This document shows positions 18,051-26,340 of a stretch of 64,000 nt of DNA, in pieces. A program made the position numbers and the translations under genes. Numbering within the stretch: the stretch's first letter is position 1; each line of letters begins with the position of its first letter. The stretch is from UBA4421 sp002704225. GTDB taxonomy: Bacteria; Pseudomonadota; Gammaproteobacteria; Pseudomonadales; Azotimanducaceae. The stretch is from NCBI GenBank assembly GCA_902556425.1, contig CACDWG010000012.1, positions 1 to 64,000 on the forward strand, in the 5' to 3' direction. A model generated the notes under the pieces. The model saw only the letters and a list, made by a program, of their open reading frames with translations, was not told the origin of the DNA and ran no database searches.

Positions 18051-18114
18051 AGCTTCCCCACGATGGATTGAAAGTGAAAGTCGTTGAGCCCCCTAGGGCA
18101 GATGGCAGACTCGA

Positions 18115-18140
18115 TAGGTGGGACGATAAACGCCCACCTA
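18115..18140 (-). other. Hairpin between proteorhodopsin and crtE
   Basis: Arms TAGGTGGG (18115-18122) and CCCACCTA (18133-18140) are perfect complements around a ten-base loop, 16 bases past the rhodopsin stop. No T-tract follows in the direction of transcription. The position fits partial attenuation or 3'-end protection that would make rhodopsin mRNA more abundant than crt mRNA; this is an inference. Confidence 0.5.
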
Positions 18141-18155
18141 CCAAGGCTAGGTCTG

Positions 18156-18839
18156 TTACGCGTTCTCGGAAGAAGACGTAGCAGCGACCCAAATCACCAC
18201 ACCGAAAGCGATCTTGTTAACAAAGTCCGCCAAGTTGTAGATCAAGTTAAGGCCAGCAGCGCCACCTTCACCGGCACCAAGAATGTAGCCGATTGGGTAG
18301 ATAGCCCAGCCAACGGTTACAATAAGTCGCAACGCGTTGAATGCGGTTTGACTCGCGGCTGTGCCGTTTGCAGCACTGATTTGGCTTGCCTCACCTGCGA
18401 AGATTTCGTAGATGATGTACAACCAGCCGGCCATCCCGATGGCAAATGCAGGCCAGTAGCTCATCGCACCGAGTTCGCCCAAGAAGCCAAACACCAACAT
18501 CACAAGTGATGCGATCATGAGCTTCCAGAACAAAGCAGCCCGAACTACCGCGATTGCAGCGAGAATCAAGTAGAACTCGATGATCTGCAATGGAACGGTC
18601 AACAGCCAGTCCACGTAGCGGAAAACCAAGGGGCTTTCGCCGGTGCTAACCCACACACCTCTCATATAGAAGTAGTGAATTGCTGCGATACCAGTCACCA
18701 TGGCGGCAACGGTCAATGATGTTTTCCACTTGCCGACCGCGCGATCGCGTTCTACGGTGAAAAAGTAGGTTGCGGCAACCATGGCCGCAGAAATGATCCA
18801 GAATGTCACTCCAACGTAATCATCTGCTTTCAGATCCAT
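18156..18839 (-). CDS. Proteorhodopsin, blue-tuned light-driven proton pump
   Basis: Seven-helix protein of 227 residues. Helix C reads RYVDWLLTVPLQIIEF: the counter-ion Asp77, Thr81 and proton-donor Glu88 match Asp97, Thr101 and Glu108 of the reference green proteorhodopsin, which indicates outward H+ pumping. Residue 85 (codon at 18585-18587) is Gln at the spectral-tuning position (105 in the reference), as in blue-absorbing forms. His55 matches the pKa-controlling His75. The retinal Schiff-base lysine is Lys209 in LADFVNKIAFG. The protein starts MDLKADDYVGVTFW directly before helix A, so the usual cleavable signal peptide is absent. The ATG has AAGGAGAG upstream. It is the first gene of the retinal operon. 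Confidence 0.97.
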   Translation of the reverse strand: MDLKADDYVGVTFWIISAAMVAATYFFTVERDRAVGKWKTSLTVAAMVTGIAAIHYFYMRGVWVSTGESPLVFRYVDWLLTVPLQIIEFYLILAAIAVVRAALFWKLMIASLVMLVFGFLGELGAMSYWPAFAIGMAGWLYIIYEIFAGEASQISAANGTAASQTAFNALRLIVTVGWAIYPIGYILGAGEGGAAGLNLIYNLADFVNKIAFGVVIWVAATSSSENA

Positions 18840-19042
18840 TCCTCTCTCCTTAACGTTAAGTTATCAATCGCCCGACGCACCCGCTTTCGTGAACCTCATG
18901 AATCCTCTTACGCCCGACAAGCACCTCGAGGCTGCTATCGAGAAGAGACGCAACGGAGTTTCACGAACGTCAGTCAACTGCTCCTTCCTTTCAAGTGTCG
19001 ATCGTTACTACTCGACTGCGGGAAAACTAATACTTGTCCAAC

Positions 19043-19069
19043 ATGCTTTTTCGCGTTTCGCAAAAGCAT
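19043..19069 (-). other. Hairpin in the proteorhodopsin upstream region
   Basis: ATGCTTTT (19043-19050) pairs with AAAAGCAT (19062-19069); inside, after a two-base bulge, GCG (19053-19055) pairs with CGC (19059-19061) around a TTT loop. It lies about 204 bases upstream of the rhodopsin ATG. It is either a structured part of a long leader RNA or a palindromic operator. Confidence 0.5.
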
Positions 19070-19309
19070 TGCCCCGATCCACTGGCAAAATTGCCTCCGT
19101 CTCACGAAAGAGATCGCATGTTGTAAGCCAATCAAGAGTAGGCAGAAGAAAATGAATGTGCCGTGAAAGTTGAAAACGGAACTTTTTTCGCTTTTTGAAT
19201 TGGTCTGGGTTGAACCGTACCGGTTTCACGCGAGGCCGTGATACAGAAAAAACCGTAAGTTGTTGTATTTAATAGATAAAAATGAGAAATGCTGTTTTTA
19301 GCCTGAACT

Positions 19310-19340
19310 TGACCCGGTTTTTGAGGTGAAAATCGGGTCA
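19310..19340. other. 12-bp inverted repeat downstream of coq7, upstream of proteorhodopsin
   Basis: TGACCCGGTTTT (19310-19321) and AAAATCGGGTCA (19329-19340) are complementary except for one position that can form a G-U pair in plus-strand RNA; the loop is seven bases. It lies 218 bases past the coq7 stop and 470 bases before the rhodopsin start. No T-run follows on either strand, so it could be an operator or a processed 3' end rather than an intrinsic terminator. Confidence 0.5.
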
Positions 19341-19557
19341 GTATTGCCAATTTCAAAAATGGAGACTTAGTGGAAATTTGCGCTAAAAGTGTGCGTTTTA
19401 GGGTCGTATAATACGCGCCAACGGATTTTCTGTGCGGATAGAGGGGCCGGGATAAAGGCATTCGACGGCTTTGCGAGAGCCATTTTTGAGTGGCCGATGA
19501 GCGACTACGGGTCAGGCTTTCCTGTCCTGCAGTCTGCCAGAAGAACTGACGTCGCCA

Positions 19558-20106
19558 TCAGACACATCGTGCCACCGCCACGGCCGATCGTGATCCTAGA
19601 TCGACGGCCTTCAGCCAAATCAACAGCGCGAGCGATAGGTTGTCGTCAACCCGCGCGGCGGCGTCCTTTAGGTGCATCACCTCGTCAGCACGGCACTGCT
19701 CAAGTATGTCGGTAAGCGGGTCGGTTGGCCGTTCGGTTTTTAGTCGAGCGATTTGTTGTTGGTAATGGGCGTCGACAAATGTTTCGACGGTTTGAATCGT
19801 GGCATAAACCCACTGGTTACCGATCAGTGCAGGTAGCGCGCCGATGAACCAGCCCGCGACGCACCAGGGCCACTGCAGTCGCGAGCGCTTCGACTGGCTC
19901 AGAAGAGATTCCATGGTCCGCAAATGTTGTCGCTCGGTAGCAAGATGTTCTTCCGCGAAGGCTCGTAGGACGGGATCTGTCGAGCCGGCCAGTATGCCCC
20001 GGTAGATCATGACAGCACCCAGCTCGCCAGCATGGTTCGAGCGCAATTCGGCGGTGAGCCACCTGGGGTAGGTGCTGGTTTCGGCAGAAAGGTTTGTGTC
20101 AGTCAT
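19558..20106 (-). CDS. coq7: COQ7-family demethoxyubiquinone hydroxylase
   Basis: Protein of 182 residues of the two-domain di-iron COQ7 type. Iron-ligand motifs are SNHAGELGAVMIYRG (about 24-36), ATERQHL (ExxH, about 56-62), and in the second half VETFVDAHY and RADEVMHLKDA (ExxH). It hydroxylates demethoxyubiquinone in ubiquinone biosynthesis and would be associated with the inner membrane. It lies directly upstream of the proteorhodopsin region on the same strand but 718 bases away, so common transcription is unlikely. It is divergent from the molybdopterin oxidoreductase gene, 190 bases between starts. Confidence 0.88.
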   Translation of the reverse strand: MTDTNLSAETSTYPRWLTAELRSNHAGELGAVMIYRGILAGSTDPVLRAFAEEHLATERQHLRTMESLLSQSKRSRLQWPWCVAGWFIGALPALIGNQWVYATIQTVETFVDAHYQQQIARLKTERPTDPLTDILEQCRADEVMHLKDAAARVDDNLSLALLIWLKAVDLGSRSAVAVARCV

Positions 20107-20296
20107 GGCGATCCTTCGTTGAGCGGAGAGATGCTACAAAAGCCCGAGGCCCGTTGTGCGCAGATAAGTCAGCCCTGGCTTGGACACGGTACTAGGTCCC
20201 TTCGGATTCCAGCATAAAGACCTGTTTGGCGGGTGCTCCTATTTAGCCGAATTATGGTTAGTATTGGGCAAGCTCGGCTTCTTCTGGAGGGGAACG

Positions 20297-22537
20297 ATGG
20301 CGTCAACAAAGACAAAGTACTCGGTGTGCACGGTGTGTGATATTGGCTGCCAGCTGCGCACGGAAGCAGTTGGCGGCGAGGTGTCGCGCGTTATCGCACA
20401 CGACAATCCCGCACTGGCACGCAACATTTGCTACAAGGGAACCGCTGTCCCGTTGATCCACAATCATGAGGATCGCTTAACCAAACCGCTGAAGCGAGTG
20501 GGTGAGCGAGGTGAGGATCGATGGGAGGAGATTTCCTACGAACAAGCCATGGACGAAATCGCCGAAAAGCTTGGGTCGATCACCGCCAAGTACGGGCCGG
20601 AGTCCTTTGCCGTTTCCACGTCTGGTTGGAATACGCAAACCACGCACAGTCTTGATCGGCGTTTTATGAATCTGCTGGGCTCGCCAAACTGGATTAGCGG
20701 CGTTGCCCTGTGTGCGGGCAATACCGCTGCGGTCAACCGTCTGACCTACGGCTGGTTTCCTCAGCCGGATTTTGGCTCCACGAACTGCATCGTGTTGTTT
20801 GGGCACAATCCTCGTAAGCACTCGTGGACGCCGATCTACAATGCCATACGCGCGGCGCGTGCCCGAGGGGCGAAGGTTATCGTGCTCGATCCTCGCGTTT
20901 CGGATCAAGCGGAGCATGCGGACATTCACCTGCGTTTGAAAGCCGGGACGGATGCGGCGATGTGTTTGGGATGGCTGAAAGTGATTTTTGACGAAGGCCT
21001 GTATGACGAGGCATTTGTGAAAGACTGGTGCGTGGGTTTTGACGAACTGAAGCAACGCGTCGACGAATATCCCTTGGCTCGGGTCGCTGAGATAACCGGC
21101 GTTGCCGAAGACGATATTGCAGCCGCGGCGCGGATGTACGCTAACGCGGACGGAGCGGTGATTCCGTGGACGCCGATTACGGATCAGCAGCTGTCGTCGA
21201 CGTCTGCGATCAGATTGCACTCCATTCTGCGGGCGGTAACCGGCAATTTGGATGTGGTTGGCGGCGAAACGCTGGGGGGCTTCTCTGAAACCTACATTCC
21301 GGAATCCGAGCTGGGTCTCCACGAACGCCTGCCGGATGCGCAAAAAGAAAAGCAACTGGGCTACGACGATCATCCGGTATTCACCTACCGCGTCGCTGAA
21401 ATGCTGAAAGAGCCGACAGAGAAAACCTGGGGCTTTCCCTATGCGGATCTTGTGATGGGCTGTCATATGGCAAACCCGACCAATGTCTTTCGAGCCATGG
21501 CGACAGAAGATCCTTATCCGATTAAGGCGTTCTTCTGTTTGGGCAACAACGCCTTGTTGAGTTACGCCAATCAGCACCAGATTTATCAGGCCATGCTGAA
21601 TCAAGAGCTGATTGTGTCCCACGAGATCTTCATGACGCCCACAGCGATGCTTGCAGACTACGTATTGCCCGGCGATGTCTTTACCGAACGAGATCATGTT
21701 GCCGATGGGTGGAGTTGGGGCACCCGACTGTCTCTCTCGCAAAAGGTAGTCGACGCCCCAGAAGAGGCGAGTAGCACGTTCCAGTTCTGGACGGATTTGG
21801 CGCATCGCATGGGTTTTGGCGACGAGTTTCCCTGGACATCGCTTGAAGACATGCTGGATTATCGGCTGTCCCGAGGTGGACGCACATTTGCCGAGTTTGA
21901 GAGCGCCACCTATATGGAACTGGCGCCGCCCAAATTTCGCAAATACCGTCAAAAAGGTTTCGCCACGCCATCAGGCAAGGTCGAGCTGGCATCCAGCGTG
22001 CTGGCGGATCTGGGGTTTGATCCGCTGCCCTACTACCGCGAGTTACCCGTTCAGCCAGACGAGTTTCCTTACTTGGTGTTTACCGGGGTTCGGGAAGACC
22101 CATTTTTTCAGACAGGTCAGCGAAACATCGAATCCCTGCGACGTCGAATGCCCGCGCCTAACCTATTCTTACATCCCGTAGATGCTCAAAAAGAGGGCTT
22201 CGTTGACGGCGATTGGGCCAAGCTTTCCACTCCCCAGGGCGCGGTGCTTGCGCAAGTCGCTGTGCACGACACGATGAAGGAGGGACACATCCGAGTACCC
22301 CACGGTTGGTGGTATCCGGAGCTTCGTGGCGAGGTCGATTTGGCTGGTGCGTTTATATCTTCCGACGCCGTACTGTGCTCGGATGAGGACGAATGGCTGG
22401 ATCATGAGCAGGGTGTGCCGCATTTCAAAGGCTTTCCGGGCAAGCTGGAAAAAGCCCAGCAGCCAGCTCAGGTGAGTCGTACTCAGCCCAGCGATTGGCG
22501 ACCGGATACAGCGGTTGAGGAGCATGCGGCATCGTGA
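20297..22537 (+). CDS. Molybdopterin-dependent oxidoreductase (DMSO reductase superfamily), cytoplasmic
   Basis: Protein of 746 residues starting at ATG 20297 after GGAGGGG. The N-terminus holds a [4Fe-4S] motif, CTVCDIGC (Cys11, 14, 18) with Cys45 in NICYKG. LCAGNT contains Cys139 where the superfamily places the molybdenum ligand. GCHMANPTN, FFCLGNN and the C-terminal FTGVREDPFFQTGQRN and VPHGWWYPE mark the molybdopterin-binding domains. No Tat signal and no electron-transfer subunit lie nearby, so it is probably a soluble cytoplasmic single-subunit enzyme. The substrate cannot be deduced; relatives include polysulfide/thiosulfate reductase-like and acetylene-hydratase-like proteins. The next gene on the strand encodes a small DUF7009-like protein. 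Confidence 0.88.
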   Translation: MASTKTKYSVCTVCDIGCQLRTEAVGGEVSRVIAHDNPALARNICYKGTAVPLIHNHEDRLTKPLKRVGERGEDRWEEISYEQAMDEIAEKLGSITAKYGPESFAVSTSGWNTQTTHSLDRRFMNLLGSPNWISGVALCAGNTAAVNRLTYGWFPQPDFGSTNCIVLFGHNPRKHSWTPIYNAIRAARARGAKVIVLDPRVSDQAEHADIHLRLKAGTDAAMCLGWLKVIFDEGLYDEAFVKDWCVGFDELKQRVDEYPLARVAEITGVAEDDIAAAARMYANADGAVIPWTPITDQQLSSTSAIRLHSILRAVTGNLDVVGGETLGGFSETYIPESELGLHERLPDAQKEKQLGYDDHPVFTYRVAEMLKEPTEKTWGFPYADLVMGCHMANPTNVFRAMATEDPYPIKAFFCLGNNALLSYANQHQIYQAMLNQELIVSHEIFMTPTAMLADYVLPGDVFTERDHVADGWSWGTRLSLSQKVVDAPEEASSTFQFWTDLAHRMGFGDEFPWTSLEDMLDYRLSRGGRTFAEFESATYMELAPPKFRKYRQKGFATPSGKVELASSVLADLGFDPLPYYRELPVQPDEFPYLVFTGVREDPFFQTGQRNIESLRRRMPAPNLFLHPVDAQKEGFVDGDWAKLSTPQGAVLAQVAVHDTMKEGHIRVPHGWWYPELRGEVDLAGAFISSDAVLCSDEDEWLDHEQGVPHFKGFPGKLEKAQQPAQVSRTQPSDWRPDTAVEEHAAS

Positions 22538-22707
22538 CCCGACGGTCCTCTATCAGACACAAATATCTGGAGCTACGTGCCTATGTCTTCGCGCGCATTG
22601 CCAATCGTATGTTTGGGAACAAACAAACAAGTAAAGCCAAAGATGCCGAGTTTCCGAAGGACGAGCATCACGTCAGCAAGCCGACGAGAGGCTAGGCCCA
22701 ACTGTTT

Positions 22708-23076
22708 ATGAAAGTGAGGATATTGGACAACACGATACGGCTGCGATTGGACCGGGCGGAAGTGGATCAAATGGGTGCCGGCAGGCAGGTCGTAGGCTCG
22801 ACGGAATTTCCCGGGGGAGAGACGTTTCGCTATACCGTGGAGCCAGCCGACGCTGCCTGCACTGCTGAGTTTCGTGATGGTGTTATCCGAATCGTGATTT
22901 CCGCGAGCGCCGCCGCGGACTGGGCCGGTGATGAGGCACAGGTCGGCATCTACGAGACACTCTTGCTACCGACGGGCACTCTGGTGCTGTCGATCGAGAA
23001 AGATTTCGAATGTCTGGAACCCAGAGGCGGCGAAAACCAGAGCAATCGGTTTAAGAACCCAAAAGCCTTGATGTAA
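22708..23076 (+). CDS. Small DUF7009-like protein of unknown function
   Basis: Protein of 122 residues, MKVRILDNTIRLRLDRAEVDQM..., with a predicted all-beta N-terminal half and the sequence YETLLLPTGTLVLSIEKDFECLEPR in the C-terminal half. The opening (basic residues, IRLRL, then an acidic helix) fits what I recall of the DUF7009 family; no function is established. It has no signal peptide. It lies between the molybdopterin oxidoreductase (170 bases upstream) and the dioxygenase (59 bases downstream), all on the plus strand, so an accessory role to either is possible but unproven. Confidence 0.65.
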   Translation: MKVRILDNTIRLRLDRAEVDQMGAGRQVVGSTEFPGGETFRYTVEPADAACTAEFRDGVIRIVISASAAADWAGDEAQVGIYETLLLPTGTLVLSIEKDFECLEPRGGENQSNRFKNPKALM

Positions 23077-23135
23077 CGAGTTCATTGAGCGGTGTCAGCC
23101 TACTGCTGCGCCAAACTGACAAAGGAGTTTCGCGA

Positions 23136-24398
23136 ATGAGTACCGTGCCGCAGGAATTCGATCCCAGTTTTATTGCCCAACAATCGTCGCCAGACCGACA
23201 AATCTATCGCGCCGAGACTCGCTCCAAGGAGCCTATGGCGTCGCTGTTGGCAAACAATCCTGAAATTTACTTCGTGCCACCCCAGCGCAGAAGTGAGTGG
23301 GGCAACTGGGAATTCAAGCCAGGCTCCTATTACGACACGACGATTGGATCAAAGCACGCTTTTTGGTGTGATCACGATCTGCCCCAACCGAGCAAAGACA
23401 TCGATCGGTTGCGTAACGATCTGCTCCGCTGGGGATACTGCAAAGTCGAAGACGCTCTCTCGGCAGACCAAATTAAGATCATGCGCCAGCGGGTGCTAGA
23501 GCAGGCGGAAGGCGAGCGGCTTGCGGGTATCGCCCAGCGTACGCCCAGCGGTCAGAACATCAATTGCTGTGTGAACAAGGGCCGATGTTTCGAGTTGTTT
23601 GTAGAGCAGCACCCCGACATTGCCCAAGGCGGCCCGCTGGTCGAACAATTGGTGACCGAGGCGCTGGGCCCCGGTTGGATTTGCACATCGCTGATTGCGG
23701 CTATATCGCTTGAAGGCGGGGTACCTCAAGCGCTGCATCAGGATCAAGGGAATGCATTGGATTCCCGCAGCCCGATGTCGGTCAACATCCTGACCCCGAT
23801 TACTGACGTTGATGAAACCACGGGGGGTACTCTGGTCATACCCGGTAGTCATCGGGTGCTATCGGATGCGGTGCGTGAAGGCAAGCCAGTCGGCAAGTTG
23901 CCGCCGGCGATCAATTTGGATGCAAAAGCCGGAACGATGGTGATCACCGATGGCAGATTGCTCCACGGTACGGGCATCAATCACACGGATAAGCCCAGAA
24001 TCGTGATGCTCAACGGCATGCAAAAACCTTGGATGCGTCAGCAGGAAAACTGGATGTTATCGGTTCGACCCGAGGTGCTGCTGCGTGCCAGTGCCAAGTT
24101 ACTGCATCGCATGGGTTATCAGGCGACCACGGGTACCCAAACAAACGAGGGGCACGGGTTTGGTGCGCAGGGAATGCCCGATGAAGCGGCCGGGGCCTTG
24201 GTGGATTTTCGTTTGGCTTCCGATGATGGGGACTATCATCGCGTTGGCGAGCTGAGCGCAGACTCTGGTGCCGATGAACTCAATGCCCCTTTTACGCTCA
24301 GAGACGTTGTCGGTAAGGCACGGGCGGGCGGTGTGAGTGCGCCGGTAGGTATTGGAAGAGAAGGCCTTGTGTCTGGGCAGGGTAAGCCCAAAGACTAA
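23136..24398 (+). CDS. Phytanoyl-CoA dioxygenase (PhyH)-family Fe(II)/2-oxoglutarate oxygenase
   Basis: Protein of 420 residues from ATG 23136, eight bases after AAAGGAG. The double-stranded beta-helix core has the iron triad: His201 and Asp203 in ALHQDQGN and His277 in GRLLHGTGINHT, with a basic residue downstream (DKPRIV) for 2-oxoglutarate. The ETTGGTLVIPGSHR segment is typical of PhyH proteins. It hydroxylates an unknown substrate. The last 110 residues extend beyond the core. It is the last of three plus-strand genes starting with the molybdopterin oxidoreductase and is convergent with the HxlR regulator. Confidence 0.85.
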   Translation: MSTVPQEFDPSFIAQQSSPDRQIYRAETRSKEPMASLLANNPEIYFVPPQRRSEWGNWEFKPGSYYDTTIGSKHAFWCDHDLPQPSKDIDRLRNDLLRWGYCKVEDALSADQIKIMRQRVLEQAEGERLAGIAQRTPSGQNINCCVNKGRCFELFVEQHPDIAQGGPLVEQLVTEALGPGWICTSLIAAISLEGGVPQALHQDQGNALDSRSPMSVNILTPITDVDETTGGTLVIPGSHRVLSDAVREGKPVGKLPPAINLDAKAGTMVITDGRLLHGTGINHTDKPRIVMLNGMQKPWMRQQENWMLSVRPEVLLRASAKLLHRMGYQATTGTQTNEGHGFGAQGMPDEAAGALVDFRLASDDGDYHRVGELSADSGADELNAPFTLRDVVGKARAGGVSAPVGIGREGLVSGQGKPKD

Positions 24399-24442
24399 GC
24401 CCTTCTCACGAGTCGTTTATGCCAATACTTTGGTCTGTTGTC

Positions 24443-24808
24443 CTAGGCATCGGATGTTGCGGGTGCCTGCCCGTCCAAGTGGCGTTCGCCGAAGGCTTTC
24501 ATGGCTTGCAGCACCGGCCGAAGATCTTCACCGCGGCTGGTCGGGACATATTCGTATCGCACGGGTCGGCTGTGATACTGCTTTTTCTCCAGCAACCCGA
24601 TGGCCACCAGCTTTTTCAGTCGGTCGGACAGTAAGTTGGTTGGGATGCGCTCAGAACACTTTGAAAAGTCGGCGAAGGTTCGGCAATCAAAAATCAGAAC
24701 GTCGCGCATAATCAGCAGCGTCCACTTGTCTCCCATCAGATCCAAGGATCGGGAGACAGGACAAAGCGATCGGTAATCGACGGATTGGGGATCTGGATCA
24801 GCTTCCAT
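24443..24808 (-). CDS. HxlR-family winged-helix transcriptional regulator
   Basis: Protein of 121 residues with the HxlR/MarR-like hallmark CPVSRSLDLMGDKWTLLIMRDVL (Cys16 near the N-terminus), the recognition region RIPTNLLSDRLKKLVAIGLLE and a wing containing RYEYVPTSRGEDL. HxlR proteins often sense electrophiles or oxidants through the N-terminal Cys and control a neighbouring detoxification gene. Its first 11 bases overlap the end of the MATE pump gene, so the pump and regulator form one operon; a strong inverted repeat in front of that operon is the likely binding site. Confidence 0.88.
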   Translation of the reverse strand: MEADPDPQSVDYRSLCPVSRSLDLMGDKWTLLIMRDVLIFDCRTFADFSKCSERIPTNLLSDRLKKLVAIGLLEKKQYHSRPVRYEYVPTSRGEDLRPVLQAMKAFGERHLDGQAPATSDA

Positions 24809-26207
24809 TAGCTCTTCCTGAGTGACGCCACGCGCCTAGTTTAAGCGCACCCATCAAAATTGCACCATAAACCGCCATTGACGCTGCGATCGAATAAAAA
24901 ACGCCATCCAGTGACGTTACGAGCGTCGAGTTTTGAATGGAAAGATCGCTGATGGAATCGGTCAGCAGTAACGCGCCGCCGACGGCAATAACCGAGCGTA
25001 TGCTCAACGCAATCACAGGCCATCGCATGGCTCCTGCGCCCTGAGAACCAAAGTACAGGACAAGACCAAGTCCGTGGAGCGCAAACCAAGGCCCAACAAT
25101 TTGTATGTAGCTCGTTGCCGTTGTCTGGACCAGCGGGTCGTCGCTGAACAGTGGAATCCAAGCATTTGGGAACGCTGCCAAAACCAAGCCGATGGTCCCG
25201 GCCAGTAACGCAGCCGCCAGTCCGCCAACCCAGCCTATTTTTTCGGCGCGGTAGATGTCGCCTGCGCCGATGCTGATACCGACGAGCGAAGTCATCGATG
25301 CGCCGATGCCAAAGACCAAGGGGATTAGCAAGAATTCAATGCGCGAACCGATGCCATAGCCCGCCAGCGCCTGTTCGCCAAAGCGACCAACAATGGCGGT
25401 GATTAAGATAACGGTCAGCACCGTAAGAATGGGCGATAACGCAGCGGGAAGGGCAACGTTTAGAATGTCGCGGAAATGCCGCTGCTCGAATGTGGGTCTG
25501 AGCAGTCGCCACTTGATGGCCGTGTTGCCTCGAACCAGTCGAATAAGCATCACGAGGCTCAGAATCACACCAGAGATCACCGCGGAGATTGCCGCGCCAC
25601 GAACCCCGAGTTGGGGAAAGCCCAGCGATCCGGTAATCAGCACGCCAGACAGCGGAACCTGAATGAGCGCACTCAGGGCCATCATCAAGGCTGGAAATTG
25701 CATATCTCCCATGCCCCGATAAATAGCGCTCACAACCCCGACAAGCCAGATAAAGAGACCGCCGGAGAAGAGAATCAGGCTGTAGTCGAATGCCTGCGTC
25801 AGTACGTCTCCGCTGCCTCCCAGAAAAGTTAAAAAAGGCCTGCCGAACAAGGTAAAGAGCAGCAACAACAGCAAGGCACAGCAAAGGGCCAAGGTCAGCG
25901 CGTGCCAAATCAGTTGTTCTGCTCGAGCTATGTCATTCGCGCCGAGCGCTCGCGCAATCGCCGAGGCAACGGCGCCGCCCATGGCACCGCCGGACAGCGT
26001 TTGGGTCAACATCAGCAAGGGGAACACCAGGGCGATGGCAGCCAATGAAACATTACCGAGAGAGCCAATGAACCAGACTTCGGCCATGCTCACGCTCGCC
26101 TGTATGACGAAGGCAGTACTGCTGGGTGTCGACATTTTTACGAGCAGGGGCAAGGGTGGAGCGGTCAACATCTGCTGTGAGCGATGGTCCATGAAACTCT
26201 CAGGCAA
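24798..26207 (-). CDS. MATE-family multidrug efflux transporter
   Basis: Protein of 469 residues with about twelve hydrophobic segments in two halves of six, as in MATE antiporters. Landmarks include the short amphipathic start, AEVWFIGSLGNVSLAAIALVFPL in the first half, GGAVASAIARALGAND and, in the second half, LAGYGIGSRIEFLLIPLVFGIG. These pumps export organic cations or toxic compounds with Na+ or H+. The annotated ATG is 26205-26207; Met6 is an alternative. The gene is immediately followed by its HxlR regulator and preceded, nine bases before the ATG, by a 14-bp inverted repeat. Confidence 0.9.
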   Translation of the reverse strand: MPESFMDHRSQQMLTAPPLPLLVKMSTPSSTAFVIQASVSMAEVWFIGSLGNVSLAAIALVFPLLMLTQTLSGGAMGGAVASAIARALGANDIARAEQLIWHALTLALCCALLLLLLFTLFGRPFLTFLGGSGDVLTQAFDYSLILFSGGLFIWLVGVVSAIYRGMGDMQFPALMMALSALIQVPLSGVLITGSLGFPQLGVRGAAISAVISGVILSLVMLIRLVRGNTAIKWRLLRPTFEQRHFRDILNVALPAALSPILTVLTVILITAIVGRFGEQALAGYGIGSRIEFLLIPLVFGIGASMTSLVGISIGAGDIYRAEKIGWVGGLAAALLAGTIGLVLAAFPNAWIPLFSDDPLVQTTATSYIQIVGPWFALHGLGLVLYFGSQGAGAMRWPVIALSIRSVIAVGGALLLTDSISDLSIQNSTLVTSLDGVFYSIAASMAVYGAILMGALKLGAWRHSGRANGS

Positions 26208-26215
26208 TTAAGTCG

Positions 26216-26251
26216 CTTGCGTTTTTAAATTCGATACTTTAAAAATGCAAG
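26216..26251. promoter_or_regulatory. 14-bp inverted repeat, candidate HxlR operator for the MATE operon
   Basis: CTTGCGTTTTTAAA (26216-26229) and TTTAAAAATGCAAG (26238-26251) are complementary at 13 of 14 positions around an eight-base spacer. It lies directly before the MATE-hxlR operon and inside the divergent promoter region of the DUF5916 gene. HxlR regulators bind AT-centred inverted repeats near their own operons, so autoregulation is likely. The upstream ATG at 26245 lies inside this repeat, which argues against it as a start of the rightward gene. Confidence 0.6.
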
Positions 26252-26340
26252 TGATAAGTAAAAAATATGAATTCCGAAGGCAAAAGAGAGCGGCTGTGGC
26301 GCTCTGGGATCCGGTTTTGCTCAGAGTTTGCAGGAGAAGT

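Larger units (their letters stand above)
18840..19557. promoter_or_regulatory. Long intergenic region upstream of proteorhodopsin
   Basis: About 718 bases without a convincing gene. The distal part (about 19160-19340) is clearly more AT-rich than the flanks. It contains two inverted repeats described separately (19043-19069 and 19310-19340). A ribosome site (AAGGAGAG, minus strand) sits just before the rhodopsin ATG. I could not identify a sigma-70 promoter with confidence. The region must carry the operon promoter, so the transcript may have a long leader. Confidence 0.6.

Noticed and set aside
18889..19155. An 88-codon plus-strand frame in the proteorhodopsin upstream region.
   Set aside because: No ribosome site, low-complexity basic composition and no family pattern; it lies over the hairpin at 19043-19069.
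19407..19412. A perfect TATAAT downstream of coq7.
   Set aside because: No -35 box at 16-18 bases in either direction and no gene starting after it on the plus strand until 20297.
20477..21952. A 491-codon minus-strand frame antisense to the molybdopterin oxidoreductase.
   Set aside because: Fully inside a clear gene on the other strand, rich in Arg/His/Gln as expected for a shadow frame, and without any domain.
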